Shown here piece by piece: positions 7,312 to 16,411 of a stretch of DNA of 64,000 nucleotides (position 1 is the stretch's first letter; each line of letters opens with the position of its first letter). Where the stretch lies: assembly GCF_001011035.1 (NCBI RefSeq), contig NZ_CP011492.1:4819001-4883000 (forward strand). The letters are read 5' to 3'. The notes beneath the pieces were generated by a model that was not told where the DNA came from, made no database searches, and worked only from the letters and a program-made list of their open reading frames with translations. The translations under genes were made by a program, and so were the position numbers. The stretch comes from Streptomyces sp. CNQ-509 (GTDB taxonomy: Bacteria > Actinomycetota > Actinomycetes > Streptomycetales > Streptomycetaceae).

Positions 7312-9353
7312 CCACCACCACCCTCGCCGCACTCGTCCCCCTGCTGCCGTTCCTCGGCGCCGTCGCCGGCCTGTTCCTCGGCCGCCGCTCGCCGGGCATG
7401 GTGCAGCCGCTGGCCGTGCTCCCGACCGTGACCGCCGCCGTGCTCGCCGCCCTCGTCGCGGCGCGGCAGGGCGGCGACGAGCCGGTGACCGCCGCCACCG
7501 AGCTGACCCCGACCGGCTCCGTGCCGATCGACCTGGCGCTGCACCTCGACGGCATGGCGGTGCTCGTCGCCGTGCTCGTCGGCGTCGTCGCCTCGTGCGT
7601 GCAGATCTACTCCACCGGCTACCTGCGCGACGACCCGCGCTACCCCTCGTACGCCGCCCTCGTCTCCCTCTTCACCGCCGCGATGTTCCTCGTCGTCTAC
7701 TCCGGCGACCTGATGGTGCTGCTGGTCGGCTGGGAGATCATGGGCATCTGCTCCTACTTCCTCGTCGGCCACTACTGGGACACGGAAGTCGCGCGCGCCG
7801 CCTCGCTCAAGGCGTTCCTGGTCACCAAGCTGGGCGACGTCCCCTTCCTCATCGGCATCTTCGCGCTCGCGTCCGAGGCCGGTACGTTCCGGATCAGCGG
7901 CATCGTGACCGCGGCCGGCTCCGGCGACGGCCTCGCGCATCCCACGGTCATCGCGCTGCTGCTGCTCGCCGGGGTCGCGGGCAAGTCCGCGCAGTTCCCG
8001 CTGCACACCTGGCTGCCCGACGCGATGGCGGGTCCCACGCCCGTCTCCGCGCTGATCCACGCGGCGACGATGGTCGCGGCCGGCGTGTACGTCGTCGCCC
8101 GGCTGCTGCCCGTCTTCGCCGCCTCGGCCGCCGCGCTGGTGGTGCTGGCGGTCATGGCCGCCGTCACGATGGTCGGCTCGGCGCTCGCCGCGCTCGCGCA
8201 GGACGACATCAAACGCGTGCTCGCGTACTCGACCGTCGGACAGCTCGGCTACATGACCGGCGCGCTGGCCGCGGGCTCCCGGGACGCCGCCGTCTTCCAC
8301 CTCCTCTCGCACGGCGCCTTCAAGGCGCTGCTCTTCCTCGCCGCCGGCGTCGTCATCCACGCCGCCGGCACCAACTCGCTCGCCGCGATGGCCCGGATGG
8401 GCGGCCTGCGCCACCGCGTGCCGGACGCCTACTGGACCATGACCGCCGCCCTCCTCGCCCTCGCCGCCATCCCGCCCTTCGCCGGCTTCTTCTCCAAGGA
8501 AGCCGTCCTCGGCGCCGCGGAAGCTGCCATCACCGGGCATGGCGCGACCGGTGGGGGCATCCCCGCCGCCGCGGCCTGGACCGTACTGGTCGCCGGGCTC
8601 GCCGCCGCGCTGCTCACCGCCGCGTACGCCGCCCGGCTGTGGCTGCTCGCCTTCCACGGCCGCGGCGAACCCGTCCCCGACCACGGCCGCCGGCCGGTCG
8701 TCATGAACGCCGTGCTGTGGCTGCTGTTCGTGCCCACCCTCGCGTTCGGGCTGAGCGTCTGGACGCTGCCGGACTGGCTCGGCGACCACTCCCTCACCCC
8801 GACGCTCGCCACCGCCGTCCTCGGCACGGGGCTGGCGCTCGTCGGCATGATGGCGACGTACGCCGCGTGGAAGCAGACCGCCGGGCTCGCCGCCCGCGTC
8901 CCCGCCGGCGCGGTCACCGCCCACCCCGACGCCGAGCCGGCCCTCACCGAGGTGGAGGCGGAGGCCACACACGAGACGGTGTACGGCAGCCCGTCGGACG
9001 AGGGCACCGCCGCGTCGGGCGCCGCCCCCGACGGCACCGCCACGGACCCCGGCCGCATACTGCTCGGCGCCGCCCTCTACCGGCACGCCGCCCGCGGCTT
9101 CCACGTCGACGCCCTGTACGCCGTGCTCTTCGTCCGCCCGGTACGGGCCGCGGCCCGGCTGGTCCGCTTCCTGGACCGGGAGGTCGTCGACACGTACGTA
9201 CGCGGCGCGGGCACCGCGCCCCGGCTGCTCGGCGCCGCGGTCCGCCGCGCGCAGACCGGCAACGTGCAGAGCTACCTCAGCGCGCTGCTCGGCGGCGCGC
9301 TCGTCCTGGCCGTCGCGGTCGTCGTCGCCACCACGTCGGTCACGGGAGGCTGA
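7308..9353 (+). CDS. nuoL: NADH-quinone oxidoreductase subunit L, antiporter-like
   Basis: A 681-residue proton-translocating subunit of about 16 helices. Recognisable motifs are LVGWEIMGICSYFLVGHYW at about 142-160, GKSAQFPLHTWLPDAMAGPTPVSALIHAATMV (channel Lys and His) at about 225-255, DDIKRVLAYSTVGQLGYM near 300, and FFSKEAVL near 395. The C-terminal third includes the hydrophilic insert and the lateral amphipathic helix region expected in NuoL. The GTG at 7308 overlaps the nuoK stop. Length is normal for actinobacterial NuoL. Confidence 0.95.
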   Translation: MTTTTLAALVPLLPFLGAVAGLFLGRRSPGMVQPLAVLPTVTAAVLAALVAARQGGDEPVTAATELTPTGSVPIDLALHLDGMAVLVAVLVGVVASCVQIYSTGYLRDDPRYPSYAALVSLFTAAMFLVVYSGDLMVLLVGWEIMGICSYFLVGHYWDTEVARAASLKAFLVTKLGDVPFLIGIFALASEAGTFRISGIVTAAGSGDGLAHPTVIALLLLAGVAGKSAQFPLHTWLPDAMAGPTPVSALIHAATMVAAGVYVVARLLPVFAASAAALVVLAVMAAVTMVGSALAALAQDDIKRVLAYSTVGQLGYMTGALAAGSRDAAVFHLLSHGAFKALLFLAAGVVIHAAGTNSLAAMARMGGLRHRVPDAYWTMTAALLALAAIPPFAGFFSKEAVLGAAEAAITGHGATGGGIPAAAAWTVLVAGLAAALLTAAYAARLWLLAFHGRGEPVPDHGRRPVVMNAVLWLLFVPTLAFGLSVWTLPDWLGDHSLTPTLATAVLGTGLALVGMMATYAAWKQTAGLAARVPAGAVTAHPDAEPALTEVEAEATHETVYGSPSDEGTAASGAAPDGTATDPGRILLGAALYRHAARGFHVDALYAVLFVRPVRAAARLVRFLDREVVDTYVRGAGTAPRLLGAAVRRAQTGNVQSYLSALLGGALVLAVAVVVATTSVTGG

Positions 9354-9359
9354 CGCCGC

Positions 9360-9464
9360 ATGGACACCAGCCCGCCCGGGCACCGCCCCGGCAGCCGCCC
9401 GGCCCGCCGTATCCGTCCCGCGCCCCGGCCGTCCTCCGAAGCCGCGGAGGTCACCCGCGTATGA
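9360..9464 (+). CDS. Putative 34-residue leader ORF coupled to nuoM
   Basis: A short ORF fills the only real gap in the nuo operon. The ATG at 9360 has GGAGG ten bases upstream, and its TGA overlaps the nuoM ATG (GTATGA). The peptide is Pro/Arg-rich with no recognisable domain. Overlap of stop and start would let it couple translation from nuoL to nuoM. It may simply be chance in GC-rich spacer DNA, so the call is tentative. Confidence 0.3.
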   Translation: MDTSPPGHRPGSRPARRIRPAPRPSSEAAEVTRV

Positions 9465-11026
9465 ACCACACCGCGATGCAGCTCGTCCTCGCCGCCATCG
9501 TCGTCCTCCCCCTTCTCGGCGCCCTGGGCGCCCTCTTCCCCGCGCCGCCCGGCCTCAAGGGCAAGAGCCCCGACCAGGCCGTGCTGCGCCACGGCGTCAC
9601 CGTCACCGGCGCCGTGTTCGTCCTGTCCGTCGTCCTGGCCGCCGGCTTCGACTACGACGACGCCGGCACCATGCAGGCCGACTCCGACGTCGGCTGGATC
9701 CCCGCCCTCGGGATCCGGCTCCACCTCGGCGTCGACGGCGTATCGCTCCCCCTCCTCGTCCTCACCGCGCTGCTCACCTTCCTCTGCGCGGTCTACGGCT
9801 ACTTCGTCATGCCCGCCGGGCCGTCACCCCGGGCGTTCGTCGCGCTGCTGCTCGTCCTCGAAGGCGGCATGCTCGCCACCTTCGCCGTCCTCAACCTGCT
9901 GCTCTTCTTCCTGGCATTCGAGATGGTGCTCATCCCGATGTACTTCCTCATCGCCCGCTGGGGCGGCGCCGGACGGACCGCCGCCGCCTGGAAGTTCATC
10001 CTCTACACGCTGCTCGGCTCCGTCGTGATGCTCCTCGGCCTCCTCCTCGTCGGGTTCCAGGGCGGCACGTTCGACATGGTGGCACTCGCCACTGACAACG
10101 GCGCCAAGCTCACCCACACCACGCAGCTCATCGCAGTCCTCGCCATCGGCGTCGGCCTCGCCGTGAAGACCCCGATGTGGCCGCTGCACAGTTGGCTCCC
10201 CGACGCCCACACCGCCGCGCCCACCGTCGGCTCCGTGCTCCTCGCCGGCGTGCTGCTGAAGATGGGCACGTACGGGTTCGTGCGCGTCCTGCTGCCCGTC
10301 GCCCCCGACGGCATGGAGACGTACGCGCCCTACCTCGCCGCCTTCGGCGTCACCGGCATCCTCTACGGCTCCCTCGCCTGCCTCGCCCTCGCCAGGAACG
10401 GGGCGCGCGGCGACCTCAAGCGGCTCATCGCCTACTCCTCCGTCGGCCACATGGGCTTCGTGCTCCTCGGCATCTCCACGCTCACCCCCACCGGTGTCAA
10501 CGGCGCGCTCTTCGCCAACATCGCCCACGGCCTCATCACCGGCCTGCTCTTCTTCCTCGTCGGCGCCCTCAAGGAGCGCACCGGCACCACCGACCTCGAC
10601 GCCCTCGCCGGCCGCACCGGCGCCGCCCTCTACGGCAGCGCCCCGCGCCTGGGCGCGCTGCTCGTCTTCGGCGCCGTCGCGTCGCTGGGGCTGCCGGGGC
10701 TCGCGGGGTTCTGGGGCGAGATGCTGGCGATGTTCGCGGCGTACGACCCTGCCGCCGGGCTCCCGCGGCCCGCGTACCTGGTCTCCATGGCCGTCGCGGG
10801 CTTCGGCACCCTGCTCACCGCCGCGTACCTCCTGGTCGTCGTCCGCCGCGTCTGCATGGGCGACAGGACGCCGGGGGAGCGGCCGGCCTTCGGTGACGTA
10901 CGCCGCTACGAGATCGCCGCCTGGAGCCCGCTCGTCACCCTCACCGTCCTCGCCGGCCTCTGGCCCGCCGCACTCCTCGGCCTCACCGACCCGGCCGTGC
11001 AGAAGCTCCTCGCGGGAGGAAGCTGA
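9461..11026 (+). CDS. nuoM: NADH-quinone oxidoreductase subunit M, antiporter-like
   Basis: A 521-residue membrane subunit homologous to NuoL and Mrp antiporters. Motifs include FEMVLIPMYFLIARWGG near 150 with the channel Glu, AVKTPMWPLHSWLPDAHTAAP near 235-255 with Lys and His, GDLKRLIAYSSVGHMGFV near 315, and LPGLAGFWGEMLAMF near 410. The ATG at 9461 is chosen because GCGGAGG lies about 10 nt before it and it matches the NuoM N-terminus (hydrophobic MQLVLAAIVVLPLLG). The stop TGA shares a base with the nuoN ATG. Confidence 0.95.
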   Translation: MNHTAMQLVLAAIVVLPLLGALGALFPAPPGLKGKSPDQAVLRHGVTVTGAVFVLSVVLAAGFDYDDAGTMQADSDVGWIPALGIRLHLGVDGVSLPLLVLTALLTFLCAVYGYFVMPAGPSPRAFVALLLVLEGGMLATFAVLNLLLFFLAFEMVLIPMYFLIARWGGAGRTAAAWKFILYTLLGSVVMLLGLLLVGFQGGTFDMVALATDNGAKLTHTTQLIAVLAIGVGLAVKTPMWPLHSWLPDAHTAAPTVGSVLLAGVLLKMGTYGFVRVLLPVAPDGMETYAPYLAAFGVTGILYGSLACLALARNGARGDLKRLIAYSSVGHMGFVLLGISTLTPTGVNGALFANIAHGLITGLLFFLVGALKERTGTTDLDALAGRTGAALYGSAPRLGALLVFGAVASLGLPGLAGFWGEMLAMFAAYDPAAGLPRPAYLVSMAVAGFGTLLTAAYLLVVVRRVCMGDRTPGERPAFGDVRRYEIAAWSPLVTLTVLAGLWPAALLGLTDPAVQKLLAGGS

Positions 11027-12612
11027 TGACGTACGCACACGCCGCCGCACCCTCATCCGGCGGGACCGGGGCAGGCGGGACCGCGGACACGGTCCTCGCC
11101 GAGTCCGTCGTGCAGTCCGTCGACTGGCTCGCTGTGGCGCCGCCCACGATCGTCGCCGTGGCCGCCGTCGCGCTGCTGGTCGCCGACCTCTTCGTACCCG
11201 AGCGCGCCAAGCACCTCCTGGGCTGGGGCGCGGTCGCCGCCCTCGCCGTCTCCCTGCTCGCGCTCCTGCCGCTCCTCGACGGCGACCGCAGCACCTTCTG
11301 TCTCACCGACGATCCCGACGTCTGCAGCTACACCGCCGACCGCTTCGCGCTCGTCGTACAGCTCCTGGTGCTCGCGGGCGCGCTGCTCGCCGCGCTGCTG
11401 TCCGTGCACGACGTGCGGGCGACGAAGCTGCCCGCGGGGGAGTTCTGGTTCCTCCTGCTGGCCTCGGCCGCGGGCGCGGCGCTGCTGCCCGCCGCGCGCG
11501 ACCTGGCCACGCTCGTGATCGCCCTGGAGGTCGCCTCGCTGCCGGCGTTCGCGCTGGTCGGCCTCCGCCGCGGGGACCGGCTGTCGTCCGAGGCGGCGCT
11601 GAAGTTCTTCCTCTCCTCCGTCACCGCGACCGCCGTCATGCTCCTCGGCATCAGCTTCGTCTACGCCGCCGGGGGCAGCCTGCACCTGGCGCGGCTGTCC
11701 GACGGGCTCGCGACGGCACCGGAGCGGCTGGAGACGCTGGCGGCGGCGGGGGTGGTGCTGACGCTGGTCGGGTTCGCCTTCAAGACGGCGGCGGTGCCGT
11801 TCCACTTCTGGGTGCCCGACACGTACGTCGGCGCGCCGATCCCGGTGGCCGCGTATCTGTCGGTCGTCGGCAAGGCGGCGGGCTTCAGCGGGCTGATCCT
11901 CGTCACCGTGCTGGCCTTCCCGGCGTACGACGAGGTGTGGGGCCCGGCGATCGCGGTCCTGGCGGCGCTGACGATGACCGCGGGCAACGTGGCCGCCCTG
12001 CGCCAGCGCGTCGACGCCCCGCACAGCGCCGTCCGGCTGCTGGCCTGGTCGTCGGTGGCGCAGGCGGGCTACCTGCTGGTCCCCATCGCCGCCGCGGCCT
12101 ACGCCGACGAGCCGGAGCGCGCGGTGGGCTCCACGCTCTCGTACGCCCTGATGTACGGGGTGGTGAACCTCGGCGCCTTCGCGGTGGTCGCCGCGGTGGC
12201 CGCGCGGGGCGGCCGCGGCGGCCGGATCACCGACTACCGGGGCCTGGCGGCGACGCGGCTGCCGGTCGCGCTGGCGCTCGCGTTCTTCCTGATCAACCTC
12301 GCCGGGCTGCCGCCGGGGATCATCGGCCTCTTCGCGAAGGTGACGGTCCTGGGCGCCGCGGTGGACGCGGGTCTGGGGTGGCTGGCGGTGGTCATGGCGG
12401 CGAACGTGGTGGTGGGGTTGTACTACTACCTGCAGTGGACGGCGCTGCTGTTCCGCCCGGCGCCCGCGGCTCCGGACGGCGGTCCGTCCCCGGCCCGTAC
12501 CGCCCTGACCGCCCCGCTGCGCGGCGCCATCGGCCTGACGGCGGCGCTCGGCGTCGCGCTCTCGGGCGCGCCGCAGCTCGTCCTCCGCTTTGCGGGCGAA
12601 GCCCTGCTGTAG
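11026..12612 (+). CDS. nuoN: NADH-quinone oxidoreductase subunit N, antiporter-like
   Basis: A 528-residue, about 14-helix proton-channel subunit. Key motifs are EVASLPAFALVGLRRGDRLS with the membrane Glu at about 170, GFAFKTAAVPFHFWVPDTY with the channel Lys at about 250, LAWSSVAQAGYLLVPI near 345, and NLAGLPPGIIGLFAKV near 425. It is the last gene of the operon. The ATG overlaps the nuoM stop by one base and follows GGAGGAAGC. A roughly 140-bp gap separates it from htpX. Confidence 0.95.
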   Translation: MTYAHAAAPSSGGTGAGGTADTVLAESVVQSVDWLAVAPPTIVAVAAVALLVADLFVPERAKHLLGWGAVAALAVSLLALLPLLDGDRSTFCLTDDPDVCSYTADRFALVVQLLVLAGALLAALLSVHDVRATKLPAGEFWFLLLASAAGAALLPAARDLATLVIALEVASLPAFALVGLRRGDRLSSEAALKFFLSSVTATAVMLLGISFVYAAGGSLHLARLSDGLATAPERLETLAAAGVVLTLVGFAFKTAAVPFHFWVPDTYVGAPIPVAAYLSVVGKAAGFSGLILVTVLAFPAYDEVWGPAIAVLAALTMTAGNVAALRQRVDAPHSAVRLLAWSSVAQAGYLLVPIAAAAYADEPERAVGSTLSYALMYGVVNLGAFAVVAAVAARGGRGGRITDYRGLAATRLPVALALAFFLINLAGLPPGIIGLFAKVTVLGAAVDAGLGWLAVVMAANVVVGLYYYLQWTALLFRPAPAAPDGGPSPARTALTAPLRGAIGLTAALGVALSGAPQLVLRFAGEALL

Positions 12613-12752
12613 CGCCGCCTCACCCGCGCGGCGCCCGGGGAATCTGCGCTGACCAGGGAACTTGGCCGGTAGGCCGGGCGTTCTGTGCGGGGGAGGGGTC
12701 CACTGGAAGGAGACGGCCGACACTCGCGCCGGCAGGCTTTGGAGGGCACACC

Positions 12753-13622
12753 GTGCACCGGTCGAACAACGGGCTGAAGACAGCCGCGCTCCTGGGCGGC
12801 ATGTCAGCGCTGATCTTGCTCATCGGCAGCATTTTCGGCCGTACGGGCTTGGTCATCGCGCTCGTCGTGGCCATCGGCACCAACGCGTACGCGTACTGGA
12901 ACAGCGACAAGCTGGCCCTGCGCGCGATGCGCGCCCGCCCGGTGAGCGAGATCGAGGCGCCGAATCTCTACCGCATCGTGCGCGAGCTCTCCAACGAGGC
13001 CCGCCAGCCGATGCCCCGGCTCTACATCTCGCCGACCCCGGCCCCGAACGCCTTCGCCACCGGCCGCGACCCGCGCAACGCGGCGGTCTGCGTCACCGAG
13101 GGCATCCTGCAGATCCTCGACGAGCGCGAGCTGCGCGGGGTCCTCGGGCACGAGCTGATGCACGTCTACAACCGGGACATCCTCATCTCGTCGATCGCGG
13201 GCGCGCTCGCGTCGGTGGTGATGTTCCTGGTGAACTTCGCCTGGCTGATCCCGAGCGGCGACCGCAACGGCAACGGGCCGGGCCCGTTCGGCATGCTCCT
13301 GGTGCTCTTCCTGGGCCCGGTGGCGGCGAGCATCATCAGGCTCGCGGTCAGCCGCTCCCGCGAGTACGAGGCCGACCAGACCGGCGCCCGGCTCACCGGC
13401 GACCCGCTGGCCCTGGCGAGCGCCCTGCGGAAGCTCGAAGCGGGCACGAAGCAGCTCCCGCTGCCGCCGGAGCCGCGGATCGAGACGGCGAGCCACATGA
13501 TGATCGCGAACCCGTTCCGGCAGGGCTCGGGCAACATGTCGCGGCTGTTCTCGACGCACCCGCCGATGGCGGAACGTATCGCCCGGCTGGAGCGCATGGC
13601 GGGCAGGGACCTGGGGCACTGA
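12753..13622 (+). CDS. htpX: HtpX-like membrane zinc metalloprotease
   Basis: A 289-residue M48-family peptidase that degrades damaged or misfolded membrane proteins. Two N-terminal helices (about residues 10-46) precede the catalytic motif HELMH at 133-137 (two zinc His plus catalytic Glu). Two more helices follow (about 145-167 and 178-198), then the third-ligand motif REYEADQTGA at about 203-212. The GTG at 12753 follows GGAGGG at suitable spacing. It lies just behind the nuo operon, the arrangement also seen for the second nuo locus of other streptomycetes, so it may help quality control of that membrane complex (inference). Confidence 0.93.
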   Translation: MHRSNNGLKTAALLGGMSALILLIGSIFGRTGLVIALVVAIGTNAYAYWNSDKLALRAMRARPVSEIEAPNLYRIVRELSNEARQPMPRLYISPTPAPNAFATGRDPRNAAVCVTEGILQILDERELRGVLGHELMHVYNRDILISSIAGALASVVMFLVNFAWLIPSGDRNGNGPGPFGMLLVLFLGPVAASIIRLAVSRSREYEADQTGARLTGDPLALASALRKLEAGTKQLPLPPEPRIETASHMMIANPFRQGSGNMSRLFSTHPPMAERIARLERMAGRDLGH

Positions 13623-14167
13623 GGGGCTGCTGGCCGTGGGCCGGGTGGGTCAGCGTAGGACCCATGTCAGGTGCTTCTGGAGCCGGCTGCGCCGGTGTGA
13701 CGAGGACGTCCCGCTAGCGGCGGGACGGACGTCACTCTTGCGCCCGTAGACGCGTCTCCGCGTTGTCACGGGCTCCGTAGATGGTTCGTACGGTTCCGTC
13801 GCTTCGAGAGCGATCGACGGAGCGGCCCCTTTGTGCTGCCCGGAACTCGTCTTCCGGGCAACGGAGCTTCCAGGTGTTCTCAGGCATTCTCTCCGCGCGG
13901 GGGCTCCGCGTCCCCGGCGCGCGCATGGCCGGCTGGGCGACCGCTCCCGCCGTTCCTGCGCCGGCGGCGCCGGAGCGCCTGGAGACCGGTCAGGCCGAGA
14001 CGTTCCGGCTGGTAACGACGGCGTACCGCCGGGCCGACGGGTCGACTCCCGCCCGGCAGCTCTCCGACGCAGTCCCGGCCACCTGCGCCTCGTGCAGAAC
14101 GTGGCGGCCGGGACAACGGACGAAGTCCACCGTCGCGGTTCTCAGCCGCGGCCCTCAGCCGGGCCTC
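13623..14167. other. Intergenic region with two inverted repeats, no convincing gene
   Basis: This 545-bp gap lies between convergent htpX and an exported hydrolase gene. It holds an inverted repeat at 13708-13726 (GTCCCGC, loop, GCGGGAC) that could end htpX transcription and a second at 13837-13860 (TGCCCGGAA, 6-nt loop, TTCCGGGCA). ORFs that cross it lack ribosome sites and read as Arg/Pro-rich shadow sequence. Confidence 0.5.
13708..13726 (+). terminator. Candidate terminator hairpin after htpX
   Basis: A 7-bp perfect stem (GTCCCGC/GCGGGAC) with a 5-nt loop lies about 85 bp after the htpX stop. There is no T-run, which is common for Streptomyces terminators, so the call is weak. Confidence 0.35.
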
Positions 14168-15004
14168 TCAGACGCGGCGCACCTGCATCACGGCGACGCG
14201 GGCGTCGTGGCCGTCCACGTACATGGGGACGACCTTCGTCCAGCGCAGCCGCAGTTGGGTGCCGTTCGTGCCCGGGACCCAGCCGATCTGGTCGATCCCG
14301 CTGCCGAAGGCGCGCTTCTCGTAGTCGGGCAGGAGCAGCGGCATCGGGCTGCGGTTCACGTCGCCGGTCCAGATCACCGGGAAGCCGCGGGCGCGCCAGT
14401 ACCCGAGCACCTCGTCGCGGTGCTTGCGGAAGTGCTGCTGCCACATGTCGTCCCGCCACGCCTCGTACGGGTCCTGCCTGCCGTTGAACGCTCCCGCCAC
14501 GTAATGGGTGTTGGCGAAGACGAACCTCGTCTGGGGATCGTCCGCCCGCGCCAGCACGGCCTCGGTGATGACCCGGTGCGGCGAGACGCCCGCCTTGCCG
14601 CCGTGGACGAAGGTGACCCTGCGGTCGACGATGTCGTACGCCTTGGGGATCGACATCGGCACCCGGCTGGCGCTGTCGTGGTTCACGTAGATGTTCCGGT
14701 ACGCGGTGCCGAAGTACTGGTTGATCCACCGCGGTTCCTGCCCGTCGGCGTCCCCTTCGCCGATCTCTTGCCAGCCCACCAGCGGCTTGGTGAGCCGGCC
14801 GTCGACCGTCACGGCGTGCCGGACGTCGCGGATGGCGCGTTCCCGCTGACCGAGGTCGGTGCGCCCGATGTTGGCGGTGACGACGACGAGCCGCTGCCAG
14901 CCGTCGGCCGCGTCGGCGCTGCCGGCGGCGGCCAGGGCCCCGGCGGTGCCGGCGACGGCCGCGCCGCCGAGCCCGAGGGCGCGTCTCCTGGTGATCCCTG
15001 CCAC
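14168..15004 (-). CDS. Exported endonuclease/exonuclease/phosphatase-like protein
   Basis: A 278-residue protein with a twin-arginine-like signal (VAGITRRRALGLGGAAV, Ala-rich h-region to about residue 33). The mature part has EEP-fold features: TANIG near 44, GWQEIGEGD near 78 with the metal Glu, FANTHYVAG near 165, and WTGDVNR near 215 with the Asp-x-Asn pair. The canonical final His motif (SDH) is not clearly present; the end reads VDGHDARVAVMQV. The GTG start is supported by GGAGGGAGAAG just upstream. It likely cleaves phosphoesters outside the cell, but the substrate is unknown. It is 58 bp downstream of the GH43-like gene and probably co-transcribed with it. Confidence 0.75.
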   Translation of the reverse strand: MAGITRRRALGLGGAAVAGTAGALAAAGSADAADGWQRLVVVTANIGRTDLGQRERAIRDVRHAVTVDGRLTKPLVGWQEIGEGDADGQEPRWINQYFGTAYRNIYVNHDSASRVPMSIPKAYDIVDRRVTFVHGGKAGVSPHRVITEAVLARADDPQTRFVFANTHYVAGAFNGRQDPYEAWRDDMWQQHFRKHRDEVLGYWRARGFPVIWTGDVNRSPMPLLLPDYEKRAFGSGIDQIGWVPGTNGTQLRLRWTKVVPMYVDGHDARVAVMQVRRV

Positions 15005-15062
15005 GACTTCTCCCTCCGCGAACTTCGAGTGTCGTACGGGTGCCGGCTCTTCGGCCGGGTCG

Positions 15063-16271
15063 CTACTGGACGTAGTAGCCGCCGTCGTTGAGACGCAGCG
15101 CGCCGTTGATCAGGTACCGGGGGCCGCCGTCCCACCAGTGCCACACCACCCGGAAGCTGCCGTCGGGGACGGCGAAGACGTCCATGCCGCCCGGCCCGCG
15201 GTGGTTGCCGGGCAGGCCGCGGTACGGGCCGAGGCCGCCGGAGCCGGTGTAGCCGAAGTACGGGCGCTCCACGCCGTTGCGGAGGGGCTTGCAGCGCGAC
15301 GAGGGGAGCGGCGTGGTGCCGCACTCGGCGATGCCCGTGGAGTAGCGGGCGCTGTCCCAGTTGTTGCCGGAGTACATCAGGTACCAGGTGCCGTTGGCCC
15401 GCCGCCACATCGACGGGTTCTCGACGACGTGGGTGCCGCCGCTGGTCCCGCGGGTGTCCCAGGTGATGTCGGTGCTCTTCAGCACGTCCCTGCGGGTGCT
15501 CCAGACGGCCCGGCCCTCGCTGTCGGTGCGTACGGTCGAGATGCCGGTCTCGGCGCCGGACGCGATTGCGTCGTCCCGGTACGTGACGTACAGGGACCCG
15601 CCGCCGACGAAGGGGTTGGCGTCGATCGCCCACCGCCCGCCCGGCGGGCAGGCCCACTCGCCGGCGTTGCGGAACGGGCCGCGGGCGGACGACGAGATCG
15701 CCCGGCCGATGCACTTCTGCCCGGAGTCCTTGCGCGAGGCGGTGTAGAACATGAAGTACCGGTCGCCGTAACGGGCCACCCCGGGCGCCCAGATGGCGCC
15801 GCCCGGCTCGGCCCAGGCACCCGGCCCGCCGGGCAGCGCGTCGCCGGAGGCGCAGTCGGTCATGCCGACCGTGTTGCCGGAACCGTGCACGAGGACGGGG
15901 ACGTAGAGCCGCCCGGTGGCCCCCTCGCACCGCTGCCCGCGCCCGGCGGGCACGGTGGTGCCGTACGTGATGAACCTGCCGTCCTTCGCCCGTACGGTGT
16001 CGGGGTCGGCCAGTTGGAAGGCCGACTCGTGCGCCAGGGGGGAGACCTCGCCGGTGCCGGTGGCCGCCTTCGGCGCGGCCTCGGACGCGCCCGCGGCGGG
16101 GAGCGGTAGACCGGCGGCGCTGCCGATCGCCAGCGAGGTGACGGCGACGGCGGCGGCGGCGACGGCGAGACGGACGGACCTCGGCCCGGTCCTGGTCACG
16201 GTTCCGGCTGCGGTCCCGGATCCGGCTGCGGCTGCGGTCCCGGCCGGCAGCCGGCGGATACGTCTGCGCAC
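15063..16271 (-). CDS. Secreted GH43-like glycoside hydrolase
   Basis: A 402-residue exported protein. The Arg-rich N-terminus and the hydrophobic segment at about 33-60 form a long signal sequence. The remainder fits the five-bladed propeller of family 43 (arabinanases/xylosidases): ADPDTVRAKDGRFITYGT near 87 with the blade-1 Asp, GGAIWAPGVARYGDRYFMFY near 160, WAIDANPFVGGGSLYVTY near 220, and VVENPSMWRRANGTWYLMY near 285. The GTG at 16271 is favoured because GGGGAGAA lies directly upstream; the longer in-frame reading from 16841 runs through yccF DNA. Substrate cannot be decided from sequence. The acidic residues expected for catalysis are plausible but were not aligned. Confidence 0.75.
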   Translation of the reverse strand: MRRRIRRLPAGTAAAAGSGTAAGTVTRTGPRSVRLAVAAAAVAVTSLAIGSAAGLPLPAAGASEAAPKAATGTGEVSPLAHESAFQLADPDTVRAKDGRFITYGTTVPAGRGQRCEGATGRLYVPVLVHGSGNTVGMTDCASGDALPGGPGAWAEPGGAIWAPGVARYGDRYFMFYTASRKDSGQKCIGRAISSSARGPFRNAGEWACPPGGRWAIDANPFVGGGSLYVTYRDDAIASGAETGISTVRTDSEGRAVWSTRRDVLKSTDITWDTRGTSGGTHVVENPSMWRRANGTWYLMYSGNNWDSARYSTGIAECGTTPLPSSRCKPLRNGVERPYFGYTGSGGLGPYRGLPGNHRGPGGMDVFAVPDGSFRVVWHWWDGGPRYLINGALRLNDGGYYVQ

Positions 16272-16411
16272 GGTTCTCCCCTTGCCATCGGTGATCCGCC
16301 GATTCAAGGAGCCGCGAATACAAAGCGGATACAAGTCGTCGGAGCCGGAGCCGGAGCCTGGAGAACGCGGACGCGGTGAACCACCCCCGTCATGGCGGGA
16401 AACCTCCGGTG

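Noticed and set aside
6942..9383. 813-codon open frame on the minus strand across nuoK-nuoL
   Set aside because: Its product is Gly/Arg/Asp-rich with no domain; it is a GC-bias shadow of nuoL, whose motifs and length are clear.
7211..9460. Long plus-strand frame leading into nuoM
   Set aside because: The part before 9461 is Arg/Pro shadow of nuoL in another frame; the true nuoM start has a ribosome site and matches the family N-terminus.
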